Assembly: GCA_002713215.1 (NCBI GenBank)
Contig: PAVO01000053.1
Coordinates: forward strand, 1 to 64,000
Reading direction: 5' to 3'
Source of the DNA: Crocinitomicaceae bacterium
GTDB lineage: Bacteria > Bacteroidota > Bacteroidia > Flavobacteriales_G > Salibacteraceae
DNA: 64,000 nt
In this document: in pieces, positions 51,672-62,362 of the stretch
Position numbering within the stretch: position 1 is the first letter of the stretch
How the letters are laid out: each line of letters starts with the position of its first letter
Notes under the pieces: generated by a model
Told to the model about the DNA's origin: nothing
Databases searched by the model: none
What the model saw: only the letters and a program-made list of their open reading frames with translations
Position numbers and translations under genes: made by a program

Positions 51672-53825
51672 ATGAAATTCTTTAATACAAAATTGTTATT
51701 TGTTGTTTTTATTTTAACCTTAACCTCGTTCCTTAGTTTTTCACAATCTTATGATTTTAGCATTACCGGAGTTGATATTTCAAAGCCAACCGGTTATAGT
51801 GTTGGTAGCTCCATTCCTGTTGGAACCGCATTGGATGAATTATCATTCGACATTGGTAATAATGGAACCAATACCATTCCGATGGGTACTAAAGTCGATG
51901 TTGATCTGGATATAGATGGTAGTATTACTAAACTTACGGGTACTCTTGGTGCCGCGTTAGCACCAAGTACTCAAACCACTTTTACCGTGGATTGCCGCCC
52001 TTCTGCTATTAATTTGAGTTTCCCTACCACGGCAGGAAAATTCACCATTTGTGTTACCTCAACCTATGCCAATGACCCCAATAAGTCGAACAATAAGCTG
52101 TGCAGTCAATATACTATGACTTCCAGTTCTTCAGGGGTAGATTTGGCCGTTCAGATTGGTTCGATAGAAGTAACCAATCCGACCGGTATTAGTCAAGGAG
52201 GGAATATTGCTCTGGGAACTGCCTTGAATCAAATCCAGTTTATTATAGAGAATGTTGGCACGCAAGGTCTGGGATCTGGCTCTTCGTTCCCCATTGAAAT
52301 TGAGGTAGGTGGAGTTAAGAAAACAACCACATTAACACTAAGCAGTAACTTACTAGCGAAAGCTAGTACGAAAATTACGGCAAACTGCATGTCATCTGGT
52401 CTTAATATGGATTTTCCAAGTTCGCCAGGTAGTTTTGATATCTGCTTTAGGGTCACCTCCTCGCTGGATAAGAACCCAAACAACAACAGGCATTGTCAAA
52501 GCTATACAATGGGTTCTGGGACCGTACCTAAGGTTACTAGTATGAGCCCGACGAGTGGGCCCATTGGAACATCTGTAACCATATATGGATCTAATTTTGC
52601 TACTTCCGGAAATACGGTGAGATTCTCACCCAACACCTATGGAACGATTACCTCTTCAACGAGCAACCAAATTAAAGTGACTGTTCCTACTGGAACCATG
52701 ACTGGTCCTGTTGAATTAACCACTGCCGGTTATCGATTGAACGCAGGGATTTTTACCGTATCAAGCACCACTTCTCATACCATAACGGCACTGTCTCCTA
52801 ACGGTGGGTTGATTGGAGCTGAAATAAAAATAATCGGAACCAATTTCGATCCAAACGCGGCGAACAACATTGTAACCTTTTTCGGTGGACAAAATGCTAC
52901 AGTAAAAAAGGCCACTCCAACTGAATTAACCGTAAATGTGCCTTCGGGTGCCATGACAGGACCGGTTGCGGTAAGAATAGGTGGAATAACGGTTATGAGC
53001 GCTCAAAGTTTTACGGTATTTACCACGCCTACCATGGTAATAACTGATTTTAATCCTAAGAAAGCGGCGATTGGCCAGGAAGTAACTATTGACGGAGATT
53101 TGTTTAGTACGACAGGTACCAACACAGTTACATTTTCGGGTGGTGCGGTTGCAACCATTGTATCTGAAAACGCTAAAAAAATAGTAGTAAAAGTTCCCAG
53201 TGGAGCTATAGATGGCTACTTCACGGTTAATAATGGAACTACAACCGCTACTTCCCCTCAGATATTTGAAGTTGAAAACGGTCCGGTAATTACCCAATTA
53301 ACTCCAAATAAAGGAGAAGCGGGATCCACGGTAAAACTGATAGGATATAATTTTAGCACTACTGCAAGTAATAATAAAGTGCTATTTGGTTCTATTGATG
53401 CAGGACTTCCTATTGTTAACCCTAATGGTACCGAGTTGGAAGTAACTGTTCCTCCGGGGTTGAGTGTTGGAAAACATACCGTAAGACTTACGGTTGGAGG
53501 AACAACTGTTACTGCTCCCGAGAAATATGAAGTGATAAAAATATTTATCGGTGTTGAAGAAGAAGTCAACTACAATTCCATGAAGGTAAGTAGCAAGGAT
53601 GGATTATTAGCGGTTAAAATAAATGCCGCATACTACCTGAATAATACCCGATTAAACGTTATTGATTTAAAAGGTACAACGGTCTACTCTGAAGACTTAA
53701 ATACAAACGGGGAACTGGAATACGAGACACAAATCAGTTCTGAACTAACCCCGGGTATTTACATTGTATCCATACAGGAAAACGGGGAACCGATAATGTC
53801 GGAGAAGGTTTTAATTACTGACTAA
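51672..53825 (+). CDS. IPT/TIG-domain surface protein with T9SS sorting domain
   Basis: A 717-residue protein from the ATG at 51672, which gives a signal peptide (KLLFVVFILTLTSFLSFSQ). Two CARDB-like beta domains come first (about 25-140 and 150-270), then four IPT/TIG repeats (each starting like SPTSGPIGTSVTIYGSNF, SPNGGLIGAEIKIIGTNF, NPKKAAIGQEVTIDGDLF and TPNKGEAGSTVKLIGYNF), and a C-terminal T9SS sorting domain ending KVLITD. Likely surface adhesin or structural protein. Single gene with its own terminator. Confidence 0.85.
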   Translation: MKFFNTKLLFVVFILTLTSFLSFSQSYDFSITGVDISKPTGYSVGSSIPVGTALDELSFDIGNNGTNTIPMGTKVDVDLDIDGSITKLTGTLGAALAPSTQTTFTVDCRPSAINLSFPTTAGKFTICVTSTYANDPNKSNNKLCSQYTMTSSSSGVDLAVQIGSIEVTNPTGISQGGNIALGTALNQIQFIIENVGTQGLGSGSSFPIEIEVGGVKKTTTLTLSSNLLAKASTKITANCMSSGLNMDFPSSPGSFDICFRVTSSLDKNPNNNRHCQSYTMGSGTVPKVTSMSPTSGPIGTSVTIYGSNFATSGNTVRFSPNTYGTITSSTSNQIKVTVPTGTMTGPVELTTAGYRLNAGIFTVSSTTSHTITALSPNGGLIGAEIKIIGTNFDPNAANNIVTFFGGQNATVKKATPTELTVNVPSGAMTGPVAVRIGGITVMSAQSFTVFTTPTMVITDFNPKKAAIGQEVTIDGDLFSTTGTNTVTFSGGAVATIVSENAKKIVVKVPSGAIDGYFTVNNGTTTATSPQIFEVENGPVITQLTPNKGEAGSTVKLIGYNFSTTASNNKVLFGSIDAGLPIVNPNGTELEVTVPPGLSVGKHTVRLTVGGTTVTAPEKYEVIKIFIGVEEEVNYNSMKVSSKDGLLAVKINAAYYLNNTRLNVIDLKGTTVYSEDLNTNGELEYETQISSELTPGIYIVSIQENGEPIMSEKVLITD

Positions 53826-53842
53826 GAGTTTTAAAAGGAAAA

Positions 53843-53867
53843 GGAGCTGATTTCAGCTCCTTTTTTT
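53843..53867 (+). terminator. Rho-independent terminator of the IPT gene
   Basis: GGAGCTGA pairs with TCAGCTCC around TT and is followed by seven T (53861-53867). It lies 18 bp after the stop codon. A clear terminator for the plus-strand gene; it also precedes the minus-strand gene stop at 53880. Confidence 0.9.
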
Positions 53868-53879
53868 ATTGGGTTGTTA

Positions 53880-54908
53880 TTACTGCTCTATATCTGGTAG
53901 CCTACCGTATTTCTTCTCAAACTTCTTTAGTGTTTTGTTCTTATATCCCTGTTGGATTCTATCTGCCACGCTTTGGTGAAGTAAAGTAGGGATTTTGGCA
54001 GGATCAGGAATCTCCCTTTGCTTCTTTCCCAGGAGTTTGATCATTCCCGAGTAAGAGTCATTGAGGTGAGAGTTTGGATTTAGTTGCACATTTCCAAAGT
54101 CCGTATCAAACTTTAACCCTTTATCAAAGGCTTCTTTTTTCATCCATTTCATAGAAATATCAGAGAGTCGAGATTTATCAGCTTCATCGGGTGGGTAACC
54201 ACCGCCAATGTCTGAATGAGCTCCAGCAAACCAAACTTGTTTCAAGTCAACACCATCTTTTGGTTCCCAAATGGTAGGGTAAAAATCATTCCTGATTTCA
54301 TCCAGTGCTAGGGCATGCCTGGCAAAAGAGATATTGCTACCAATTTTATGATCGTAAAACGCGTGCTTTCGATTTAGAAACCCGAGGAAGGAAAAAGGTA
54401 CTCCCATTGAGCCAACGGTATCCCATACACCAACAAAATGAACTTTGGTTTGGGTTTCAACTGAATTTTGAGTTTTCCAATTGATGGAATAATCGCCATT
54501 CGCTGAATGATCCGGATTTTTATAGAGTTCAAAAGCTTCCTCAATCATATTGGCGTGGGAGCTTTTAAGAATGCTGCAATTGTTGATCATTCCGCACAAA
54601 CTTCGTGCGGTGTAGGCGCCACGGCTAAACCCAAACAGATAGATTTGATCGTTTGGTTCATAGTTATGCACTAGAAATCGGTATCCATCCATTACGTTTT
54701 TTTCCAGTCCTTTTCCAAATCCGCCACCGGTTGCACCGGCATGATAGGAACCAATTCCCCAGTCGTAGAAAACGACTTGTTTGGTACCTCCATCGGTTGG
54801 GGCAATGCCCCGGGCAAATTTTAAAACGTTAGTAGGGTAGTCATCTTTTTCTCCTAATCTTTCGGGCCTGTTCCATGTCCCGTCAAAGCAAATTACGATT
54901 CTTTTCAT
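53880..54908 (-). CDS. DUF2235 (Tle1-like) alpha/beta-hydrolase
   Basis: A 342-residue hydrolase of the DUF2235 family. It opens KRIVICFDGTWNRPE, and the nucleophile elbow is FGFSRGAYTAR with the Ser in GFSRG; later VHFVGVWDTVGSMGVP and WFAGAHSDIGGGY give the Asp and His. Family members include Tle1-type phospholipase effectors. No signal peptide. Last gene of the lipase-channel-lipase operon. Confidence 0.85.
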   Translation of the reverse strand: MKRIVICFDGTWNRPERLGEKDDYPTNVLKFARGIAPTDGGTKQVVFYDWGIGSYHAGATGGGFGKGLEKNVMDGYRFLVHNYEPNDQIYLFGFSRGAYTARSLCGMINNCSILKSSHANMIEEAFELYKNPDHSANGDYSINWKTQNSVETQTKVHFVGVWDTVGSMGVPFSFLGFLNRKHAFYDHKIGSNISFARHALALDEIRNDFYPTIWEPKDGVDLKQVWFAGAHSDIGGGYPPDEADKSRLSDISMKWMKKEAFDKGLKFDTDFGNVQLNPNSHLNDSYSGMIKLLGKKQREIPDPAKIPTLLHQSVADRIQQGYKNKTLKKFEKKYGRLPDIEQ

Positions 54909-54910
54909 AT

Positions 54911-55348
54911 TTATTCAGGTATTTCTTCTTCCATTACATTTTCCAATGATTTCCCTTTTAAAAGGGCATTGGCAATGAGATGCAGAAATCCTTTAATTAA
55001 AATTTTTTCTGACCATTCTGGTAGGTAGGGGATGTCAATTTTATCGTTTACATATTTGGTAAGTGATTTTACAAGCCTGTTCTTCTCACGTTCGGAGATA
55101 CCAGAGTTAGGGTCCCAAATTGTTTCATAGATTTCATTGGGCAGGTTTTTGTAAAGGATATGATCAAGGGAACGTACAATTTTTACAAAAACAACAAATT
55201 CCTTTTCTTCGGATACAAAAGGCAAGTTACGTTCGGTTTGTAGCTTTCTTGCAATTTTTTCGATTTCTTCTTCGGTCAGCAAATTTGTGCCTTCGGCATC
55301 ACGTTTAATTTGTTCCCACTGTTCCTGGGTTAGCTGTATATTAACCAT
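54911..55348 (-). CDS. Hypothetical protein of the lipase/channel operon
   Basis: A 145-residue mostly helical protein with an acidic start (LTQEQWEQIKRDAEG, LLTEEEIEKIARKLQ) and several charged helices. No membrane segment or signal. It lies 2 bp before the DUF2235 gene and 48 bp after the channel gene. An immunity or adaptor role is only a guess from position. Confidence 0.6.
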   Translation of the reverse strand: MVNIQLTQEQWEQIKRDAEGTNLLTEEEIEKIARKLQTERNLPFVSEEKEFVVFVKIVRSLDHILYKNLPNEIYETIWDPNSGISEREKNRLVKSLTKYVNDKIDIPYLPEWSEKILIKGFLHLIANALLKGKSLENVMEEEIPE

Positions 55349-55396
55349 TCAATTTTATTTTAATTGTCAATTTCATTTTATTGCTCCTATTTGTTC

Positions 55397-57442
55397 CTAC
55401 CAATAAACCAAAAAATAGCTCATAGTGAAAATCAATAATGAGCCGAGTAGAAAAGGCCAGAAAAGAATCTTTACCATTAAGCTATTGTTTTGTTCTAGTA
55501 ATCCCAGGTTTATATCGGATTGATGCAGGTACCTGTATACGATAAGAACCATAAGCATTAGATAAAGAATAAAATAATACCATTCAATATAAACAACGGC
55601 GTGAAATTGTAAATCTTCTCTAAGCTTAAAGTGGGAGAGAAGCAGGGTAAAAAACAAACCAACATAGGCTCCTATTAAATTGCCGGCATCCTTTATCTTT
55701 TCCATAAGAAGCACCAGAATAAACAAGATCATACTGATAATAAAGAGGAGCAGGAAATTAGAAATCATAGGGCCCAGCAGCTTTCGTTTAATGTGAACCG
55801 CCTGAACAAATTCCGGCGTTGTGCCGAAACCATCACTAATGGATGATAACTGAGCCGTTTTGCCCAATTGATAATGAGCGTCTTCAATCTTCCAATCGGA
55901 TAATTCCAAGTCATTGTTTATTCCCTGGTTGATCCGTTGGATTCTTTTATCAATTGATTTATTTAGAATGAACAAATTATCCTTATCGCGAGAACTGTCT
56001 GTTTCTTTGGCCTTATCGTATACTGCAACGGCATGATTATAAATATTATCAAAGTCGGGAATAAAAAAATCTTTATCCCGATCAATGTGCTGAATTCTAA
56101 GTTTTAGTTGTTGTACGTCGAAAGGATAGAATCTATAATCAAGGATTTGATAGAGTTTTACGGAGAATTTCCAGTCGGTGACGTGATAATTGTGAGAGCC
56201 GTTCTGGCTTATTTTGGCAGGAATCGTTTTCCAACCACTATCTAACAATTGAATTTGCTGTTCAACTCCATCAGGAAAATAAAAGGGTGCCGTGTTTAAA
56301 GCAAATTTCGGTTGGCTATGCCGTTTGGCATATTTAACGGCAATGGTGCCCGATACTTTAATGTAGTTAGCGTCTACCAGGTCCATGGAGTTAATCTGAA
56401 CCATAAGTTGGTGAATATGATCTTCATTTACATAAAATTCATGATTTTCAACCGAATCAACCGTTTTGGCAGAATCTGAACCGATATGTAAATCATCCAT
56501 ATGATTATCCAAATGCACAGCGGGAGAATCGGTAACCTGATCAAGTTTTTCAATTTCAATTTTGAGCGACTTTTTTAAGTATTCAATTACTCCCGGGTAT
56601 TCAACAACCACAGCGGTTTTGTGACGGTTTTTTTGTTCAAAAATTCTAATGTTGTTGTAGTTTACAGCTACCAAGGTGGCACTCAAGCCAACTAATAAAC
56701 AGAATGATACGCTTGCACTTAACGATCCCAGGTATTTTTTATAGTAGCGTTTACCATTGGGTTCGATTTGATTAAAAAGGAAATTAATCAACAAATAGCT
56801 TAAGGAAATAAGGCAAATGGTTATGCAAAAGATTCGGAGGAAAACAATGGTTATAAACCAATTCCAGTTTTTGGGCAATTCTTCCTCATTAAAAATAATT
56901 ACCGTGGTCCAATTGGTTGTGCTTCTTCTTGAAAACACCCGCCACTGCCATTTATTCGATAAGGTTTGATCTAAATACCTTATACGACCCGCCGTATCTG
57001 AATTATGGCCCTTTACAATGCTGTCGATAAATTGACCAAGATTTCCTCCATCCTTTTGGCTATTGGCAATCGAGTCAATTAAAAGTGTGTCGTGGTAGTA
57101 GTAGCGGTTGTCGTAGAATACCATTCTGCCGGTTTCGTCCACTATATAGCTATGCCCGGTTTCTCCTAAGTCGATTGAATCCATATAATCCGATGACAAT
57201 ATTTGTCGTGCGACTGAATCGCGGCTTTGTGTTATGAAGGTTTTAGTTTCTATTAATCCGGTGGCTGATTCAAGGTGAGACTGAATGGTATTCAGACGCT
57301 CATTTAAATTCATTCGACTGAACTGCTTAGGGCCAAAACCAATGGCTATAAAACTATATATGATACCGCAAAGACTTATAATGAGTCCTGAATAGCAAAA
57401 TGCTTTTGCCCTGGATTCTAACCTTCTAAATCGTTTACCCAT
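55397..57442 (-). CDS. Cache-domain protein with a pentameric ligand-gated channel-like module
   Basis: A 681-residue membrane protein. After a first helix (about 15-35), a Cache-like sensor region contains GHSYIVDETGRMVFYDN. Two helices follow (about 195-265). Residues about 280-555 form a beta-rich domain with YPFDVQQLKLRIQ (P440), which matches the YPFD loop of bacterial pentameric ligand-gated channels, then LSDWKIEDAHYQ and IKRKLLGPMISN (P558) before M1, and three further helices (GAYVGLFFTLLLSHF in M2). The order YPFD-W-R/K-P-M1-M2-M3-M4 fits the family. It lacks the Cys loop, as bacterial members do. Confidence 0.7.
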   Translation of the reverse strand: MGKRFRRLESRAKAFCYSGLIISLCGIIYSFIAIGFGPKQFSRMNLNERLNTIQSHLESATGLIETKTFITQSRDSVARQILSSDYMDSIDLGETGHSYIVDETGRMVFYDNRYYYHDTLLIDSIANSQKDGGNLGQFIDSIVKGHNSDTAGRIRYLDQTLSNKWQWRVFSRRSTTNWTTVIIFNEEELPKNWNWFITIVFLRIFCITICLISLSYLLINFLFNQIEPNGKRYYKKYLGSLSASVSFCLLVGLSATLVAVNYNNIRIFEQKNRHKTAVVVEYPGVIEYLKKSLKIEIEKLDQVTDSPAVHLDNHMDDLHIGSDSAKTVDSVENHEFYVNEDHIHQLMVQINSMDLVDANYIKVSGTIAVKYAKRHSQPKFALNTAPFYFPDGVEQQIQLLDSGWKTIPAKISQNGSHNYHVTDWKFSVKLYQILDYRFYPFDVQQLKLRIQHIDRDKDFFIPDFDNIYNHAVAVYDKAKETDSSRDKDNLFILNKSIDKRIQRINQGINNDLELSDWKIEDAHYQLGKTAQLSSISDGFGTTPEFVQAVHIKRKLLGPMISNFLLLFIISMILFILVLLMEKIKDAGNLIGAYVGLFFTLLLSHFKLREDLQFHAVVYIEWYYFILYLMLMVLIVYRYLHQSDINLGLLEQNNSLMVKILFWPFLLGSLLIFTMSYFLVYW

Positions 57443-57448
57443 TCAATA

Positions 57449-59701
57449 CTATTTTAGATCGTCGTCTTTTATTTGTTGTTTAAACCAAAACATAAGATCT
57501 TTAAATTCTTCTGAGGCATTAATATTGTCCCAGGGAACTACAGGGTTTTCTACTGATTTTCCCATATTCCATGATATGGAGTATCCCAGCTCCCGATAAG
57601 CTTCAAATTGTTTCTCATCGAAAAACTGATCGGCGGTTGCTTGTTGTGGAAAGTCTTTGTGTATACCCTTGTAGCTGTACACATCAGTGGCGAGCTTTAA
57701 AAACATAGCGGGCTTTACCAATACCAATAAGCCTCTTTTATTATTGGCATAAGTTATTTCACCAAATGCAAATCCATTAATTGCCCGGTCATAAGGATCA
57801 TCTTTTTCCTTGCCCTCCTTCTGATAATACGAACCGGGCATGAGCTCGCTTATTCCATAATGCTCAATATGAAATTTGACATTGGCACCAAAATCAACTC
57901 TGATTTTTTCAATGGCATTTCCCAAATCATCATAGTTGTATGCCAGGTCGGCACCCCCGTCAGAGAGAATAACTACATCCAGTTCTCTTCGAATGAGTTC
58001 ATACAATCCGCAGTTTTCGAAGTGGCCTCCATCGGAAAGCTGAACCAACGGTTTTTTTTCATTCAAACCTTCAGAAAAAAGCCTTGGTATACCTGGAAAT
58101 AGTAGGTTAGGGGTAATGCTGAAAAGTTTAAACTTGGGATTGGACGCCCAATAGCCTAAGCCCAGGTTAAGTAAGGAAAGAAGCATGGAAACGGCAGCAT
58201 TTTTAGTAAATCCTTCACCCGAAACTCCGGCATTTGGATTAAGAGCAGCACCTGAAGCTGCAACTGCAGTGGCCATAGTAACACCGCCTCTTCCGACGGC
58301 ATGCTGGTATTGATCTGTTTTTTGCCATCCGGTTGCATCAGATCCCGAATACAAGGGAGATATTATGAAATTATCTCCGCCTCGGTTTTTATACCTCGAC
58401 TCTTCTGAATCTACCAGGATAACGTTGGTGTTTATGATATGATAGGGCTTTTTATGGGGGGGCTGACACATCTTTTCCATGTTGCCCGTTTCTTCGCTAT
58501 TAGCAAGTATTGCTTTTTCCCACTTGTTGCCGTCAACCGCCTCCGGGTTGGGCATAAAGATTTCCATCAACCGATTTCTCCATATGCGGTGTGGACTGAT
58601 AAGGTTAAGGTTGGACAATGCTCCCAGAACAATTGCACTGATAAGGGTTACAAGCAAAGTGGTTTTATTTAATTGTCCCAGGTCGTTTACATAGAAGTCA
58701 GAAAGTGCTAATTGAAAAGTACCCACTAATATTCCAAAGAGCAACAAAAACACTCCGCAATATGCAATTATGGAATTAAGAGTACCACCCGATTCTCCGG
58801 CTTGTGACTTTTTATGCTCCCAAAGTCCTGCAACAACTCCGGAAATAATAGGAAGGGTTGTTCCTGAGATTTCAATTTCCAATGCCCTGAGAAAATCCAC
58901 CGTAACAGGAATTAATCCAAGAACCAGAAACACCAGGGTAAATTTCCAAACGTAGCCCAACACCGTTTGACCCCTTAGAAAACCTTCGTATTTGGATATT
59001 CCCAAAATGTTGGGCAAGGATGAGCGAAGTGCAAATACCAGGTACAAAAACAAGGTAAAAGCTGCCAGAGCAAAGGATAGCAGGAAGAATGGACTTTTAA
59101 TGTTGTGGTCAGAAAGAAGAAGAGTATTGGAAATCCAATCCAACACCGGCCCCAAATAGATATTGATCCAGGATCCGGACTGTTGGTAAAAAGCACCTAA
59201 TGAGTTAAGAATAACCAATACAGATGTAAGTAGCGCCGCGTATACCGCGAGGGAAACGATAACACTTCTAAAAACAACTGCGACGAATGAAAACATACCT
59301 AAATTATGAGTGGGCATTAAGTAATTACCATGTTGTCTTAGGTAATTTAACAGGTAATTTTTATTGTCTTCATTTTTACTTATTTCCTTTTGACTTCCAA
59401 GTGGGAATGTTTTGGCATCCAGACCAACTTTTTCACCTCCAAGTTTTAGTGCCCAGGTTAGTGCCGACCCTAAAAACCCACCACCAGAAACAGTTGACAT
59501 ATAGTCTACTTTCTTCATAAGTCCCTTGGCAACAAGTCCTTGCATAACACCAAGGCCAAATGAAGCGGAGCGAATTCCACCACCAGAAACAGCAAGTCCG
59601 ATTTTCCTTCCTTTTTCGCTCTCAAAGAGGTGTCTTTCCTCTTCCTTTATTACTTCCTTACTATTCCTGGTGTATTCTTTTGATGATTCAGTAGTTTCCA
59701 T
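57449..59701 (-). CDS. Patatin-like phospholipase with membrane domain
   Basis: A 750-residue protein from the ATG at 59701. The patatin core starts IGLAVSGGGIRSASFGLGVMQGL, the nucleophile Ser lies in STVSGGGFLG (S72), and the catalytic Asp in LSDGGHFENCGLYELIRR. Several hydrophobic helices lie between (about 140-340), so it is membrane embedded. It would cleave phospholipid acyl chains. First gene of the operon with the channel and the DUF2235 hydrolase. Confidence 0.85.
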   Translation of the reverse strand: METTESSKEYTRNSKEVIKEEERHLFESEKGRKIGLAVSGGGIRSASFGLGVMQGLVAKGLMKKVDYMSTVSGGGFLGSALTWALKLGGEKVGLDAKTFPLGSQKEISKNEDNKNYLLNYLRQHGNYLMPTHNLGMFSFVAVVFRSVIVSLAVYAALLTSVLVILNSLGAFYQQSGSWINIYLGPVLDWISNTLLLSDHNIKSPFFLLSFALAAFTLFLYLVFALRSSLPNILGISKYEGFLRGQTVLGYVWKFTLVFLVLGLIPVTVDFLRALEIEISGTTLPIISGVVAGLWEHKKSQAGESGGTLNSIIAYCGVFLLLFGILVGTFQLALSDFYVNDLGQLNKTTLLVTLISAIVLGALSNLNLISPHRIWRNRLMEIFMPNPEAVDGNKWEKAILANSEETGNMEKMCQPPHKKPYHIINTNVILVDSEESRYKNRGGDNFIISPLYSGSDATGWQKTDQYQHAVGRGGVTMATAVAASGAALNPNAGVSGEGFTKNAAVSMLLSLLNLGLGYWASNPKFKLFSITPNLLFPGIPRLFSEGLNEKKPLVQLSDGGHFENCGLYELIRRELDVVILSDGGADLAYNYDDLGNAIEKIRVDFGANVKFHIEHYGISELMPGSYYQKEGKEKDDPYDRAINGFAFGEITYANNKRGLLVLVKPAMFLKLATDVYSYKGIHKDFPQQATADQFFDEKQFEAYRELGYSISWNMGKSVENPVVPWDNINASEEFKDLMFWFKQQIKDDDLK

Positions 59702-60165
59702 TTTATTCAAGATTTATTGGTTTTTGTTTCTTAGCGGATTTCTTTTCTTGGTTATTAACGAGCTATTAGATGACTCCATTGTTTATTTACCACCTGGTTA
59801 TTAACGTGTCTATTTAATCTAATTCCCAACACATTTGTCAGGAATAGGCTTTATACATTACCGATCAGTAGGGTTAACTACCAAAATTTAGAATTAACAG
59901 GTGAGTGGTTGATTCTCTATCCAAACCTAAATAGTAATGGTCGCAATTACAAACTTCAACAGGCAATAGTCAAAATTTGTATCGAATTGATTTAAAACAA
60001 GATATTCTATTAAATAACTGATAAACAGATATTTATGATTGGTACGCGGGTAAGTGGAGAAATTTAAAATTAAGGTATAGCTTAGTTTTTTTGGGGTTTA
60101 GCTTAGGTAAGTAAGGAGTGAGTTTTAAGAAAACAGAAAATCAAAAACTCACTATTTCATACAGT
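59702..60165. other. Noncoding gap upstream of the lipase/channel operon
   Basis: This 464-bp gap has no credible gene. It is AT-rich and presumably contains the operon promoter and the 3' end of 60166..60630. No palindrome of note was seen. Confidence 0.4.
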
Positions 60166-60630
60166 TTAAACCGGTAAGGCAAATTCGGTTTCCCAAACCT
60201 GTTGATCTTCCTCTTTTTTGAGTTTTATCTTAAAGTAGGAGTGGTCTTTTTCTTTGAACATCATTCGATCCACAACTTCGCTTAATCCAACCTCATTCTG
60301 AGCGTCCTCATAAATTTTATCTCCCATTCGGGGTAAAAAAGGATATAAAATAGTCAACCTTTCATCCTCGGTAAGCACCATAGAAGAGGCGGTTTCAAAA
60401 ATAATTTCCTCGAATTTTTCACCAATTAATTCGTCGTTTACCTCGTCTTTGGCTTTATCGTGTAATCCGTTTGCCCAATCGTAAAACTTGGCGATCGCAC
60501 GTTGTTTCAGCTCATCCCTAATGTAAGAAGGAAATGGTGTACGAATGTGTTCATTATCGGCAAACCAAAACCGAAACGTTTCTTCCATGAGTTCGCTGCT
60601 TTCAAATGTGCTGGGATCAAGTTCTTTCAT
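60166..60630 (-). CDS. Hypothetical soluble protein
   Basis: A 154-residue protein, mostly helical and acidic, with WFADNEHIRTPFPSYIRDEL, KFYDWANGLHDKAKDEVND and ERLTILYPFLPRMGDKI. No signal or membrane segment. It starts 47 bp from the FNR-like site at 60677, which it may share with the divergent tyrosine phenol-lyase. No family recognised. Confidence 0.6.
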   Translation of the reverse strand: MKELDPSTFESSELMEETFRFWFADNEHIRTPFPSYIRDELKQRAIAKFYDWANGLHDKAKDEVNDELIGEKFEEIIFETASSMVLTEDERLTILYPFLPRMGDKIYEDAQNEVGLSEVVDRMMFKEKDHSYFKIKLKKEEDQQVWETEFALPV

Positions 60631-60676
60631 ACCAAAAAAATATCGGCAAAGTTATCGGATAATGGTAGTCATAATC

Positions 60677-60690
60677 ATGATTGATATCAT
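60677..60690. promoter_or_regulatory. FNR/CRP-type palindrome ATGAT-N4-ATCAT (tyrosine phenol-lyase)
   Basis: It reads ATGATTGATATCAT, between divergent genes 60166..60630 and 60823..62202, 132 bp before the latter's ATG. Downstream, CATCTTTG (60704-60711) matches 7 of 8 positions of the -7 box TAnnTTTG. Confidence 0.65.
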
Positions 60691-60819
60691 ATAACCGATA
60701 AATCATCTTTGACCCTTCATGACTTCATGAGGGTAAGCACAAATCCACTGTTGGATGTGATTTGAATCATCTGTTTCTTGAATTCCAGCACGCACTTTTG
60801 CAGCAAATCTTAATCGTAA

Positions 60820-62202
<1,383 letters not shown>

Positions 62203-62270
62203 TGATAGTCAATGTTATTGCTGAAATATTGCGCGATACAATTGAATTGGAGGGTAACAGCTAAAATTGT

Positions 62271-62286
62271 TATGATATACATCATA
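62271..62286. promoter_or_regulatory. FNR/CRP-type palindrome (narK)
   Basis: The 16 bases TATGATATACATCATA are a palindrome with 6 bp arms, containing ATGAT-N4-ATCAT at 62272-62285. It lies about 77 bp before the narK ATG. It is the fourth copy in the window and the most symmetric. Confidence 0.7.
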
Positions 62287-62362
62287 TCCGATTGTATAGT
62301 AGGTCATTGCATAAGGTCTGTATCCGCAGTTCTTTTACATCTTCAAATTAAAACAATTGGTA

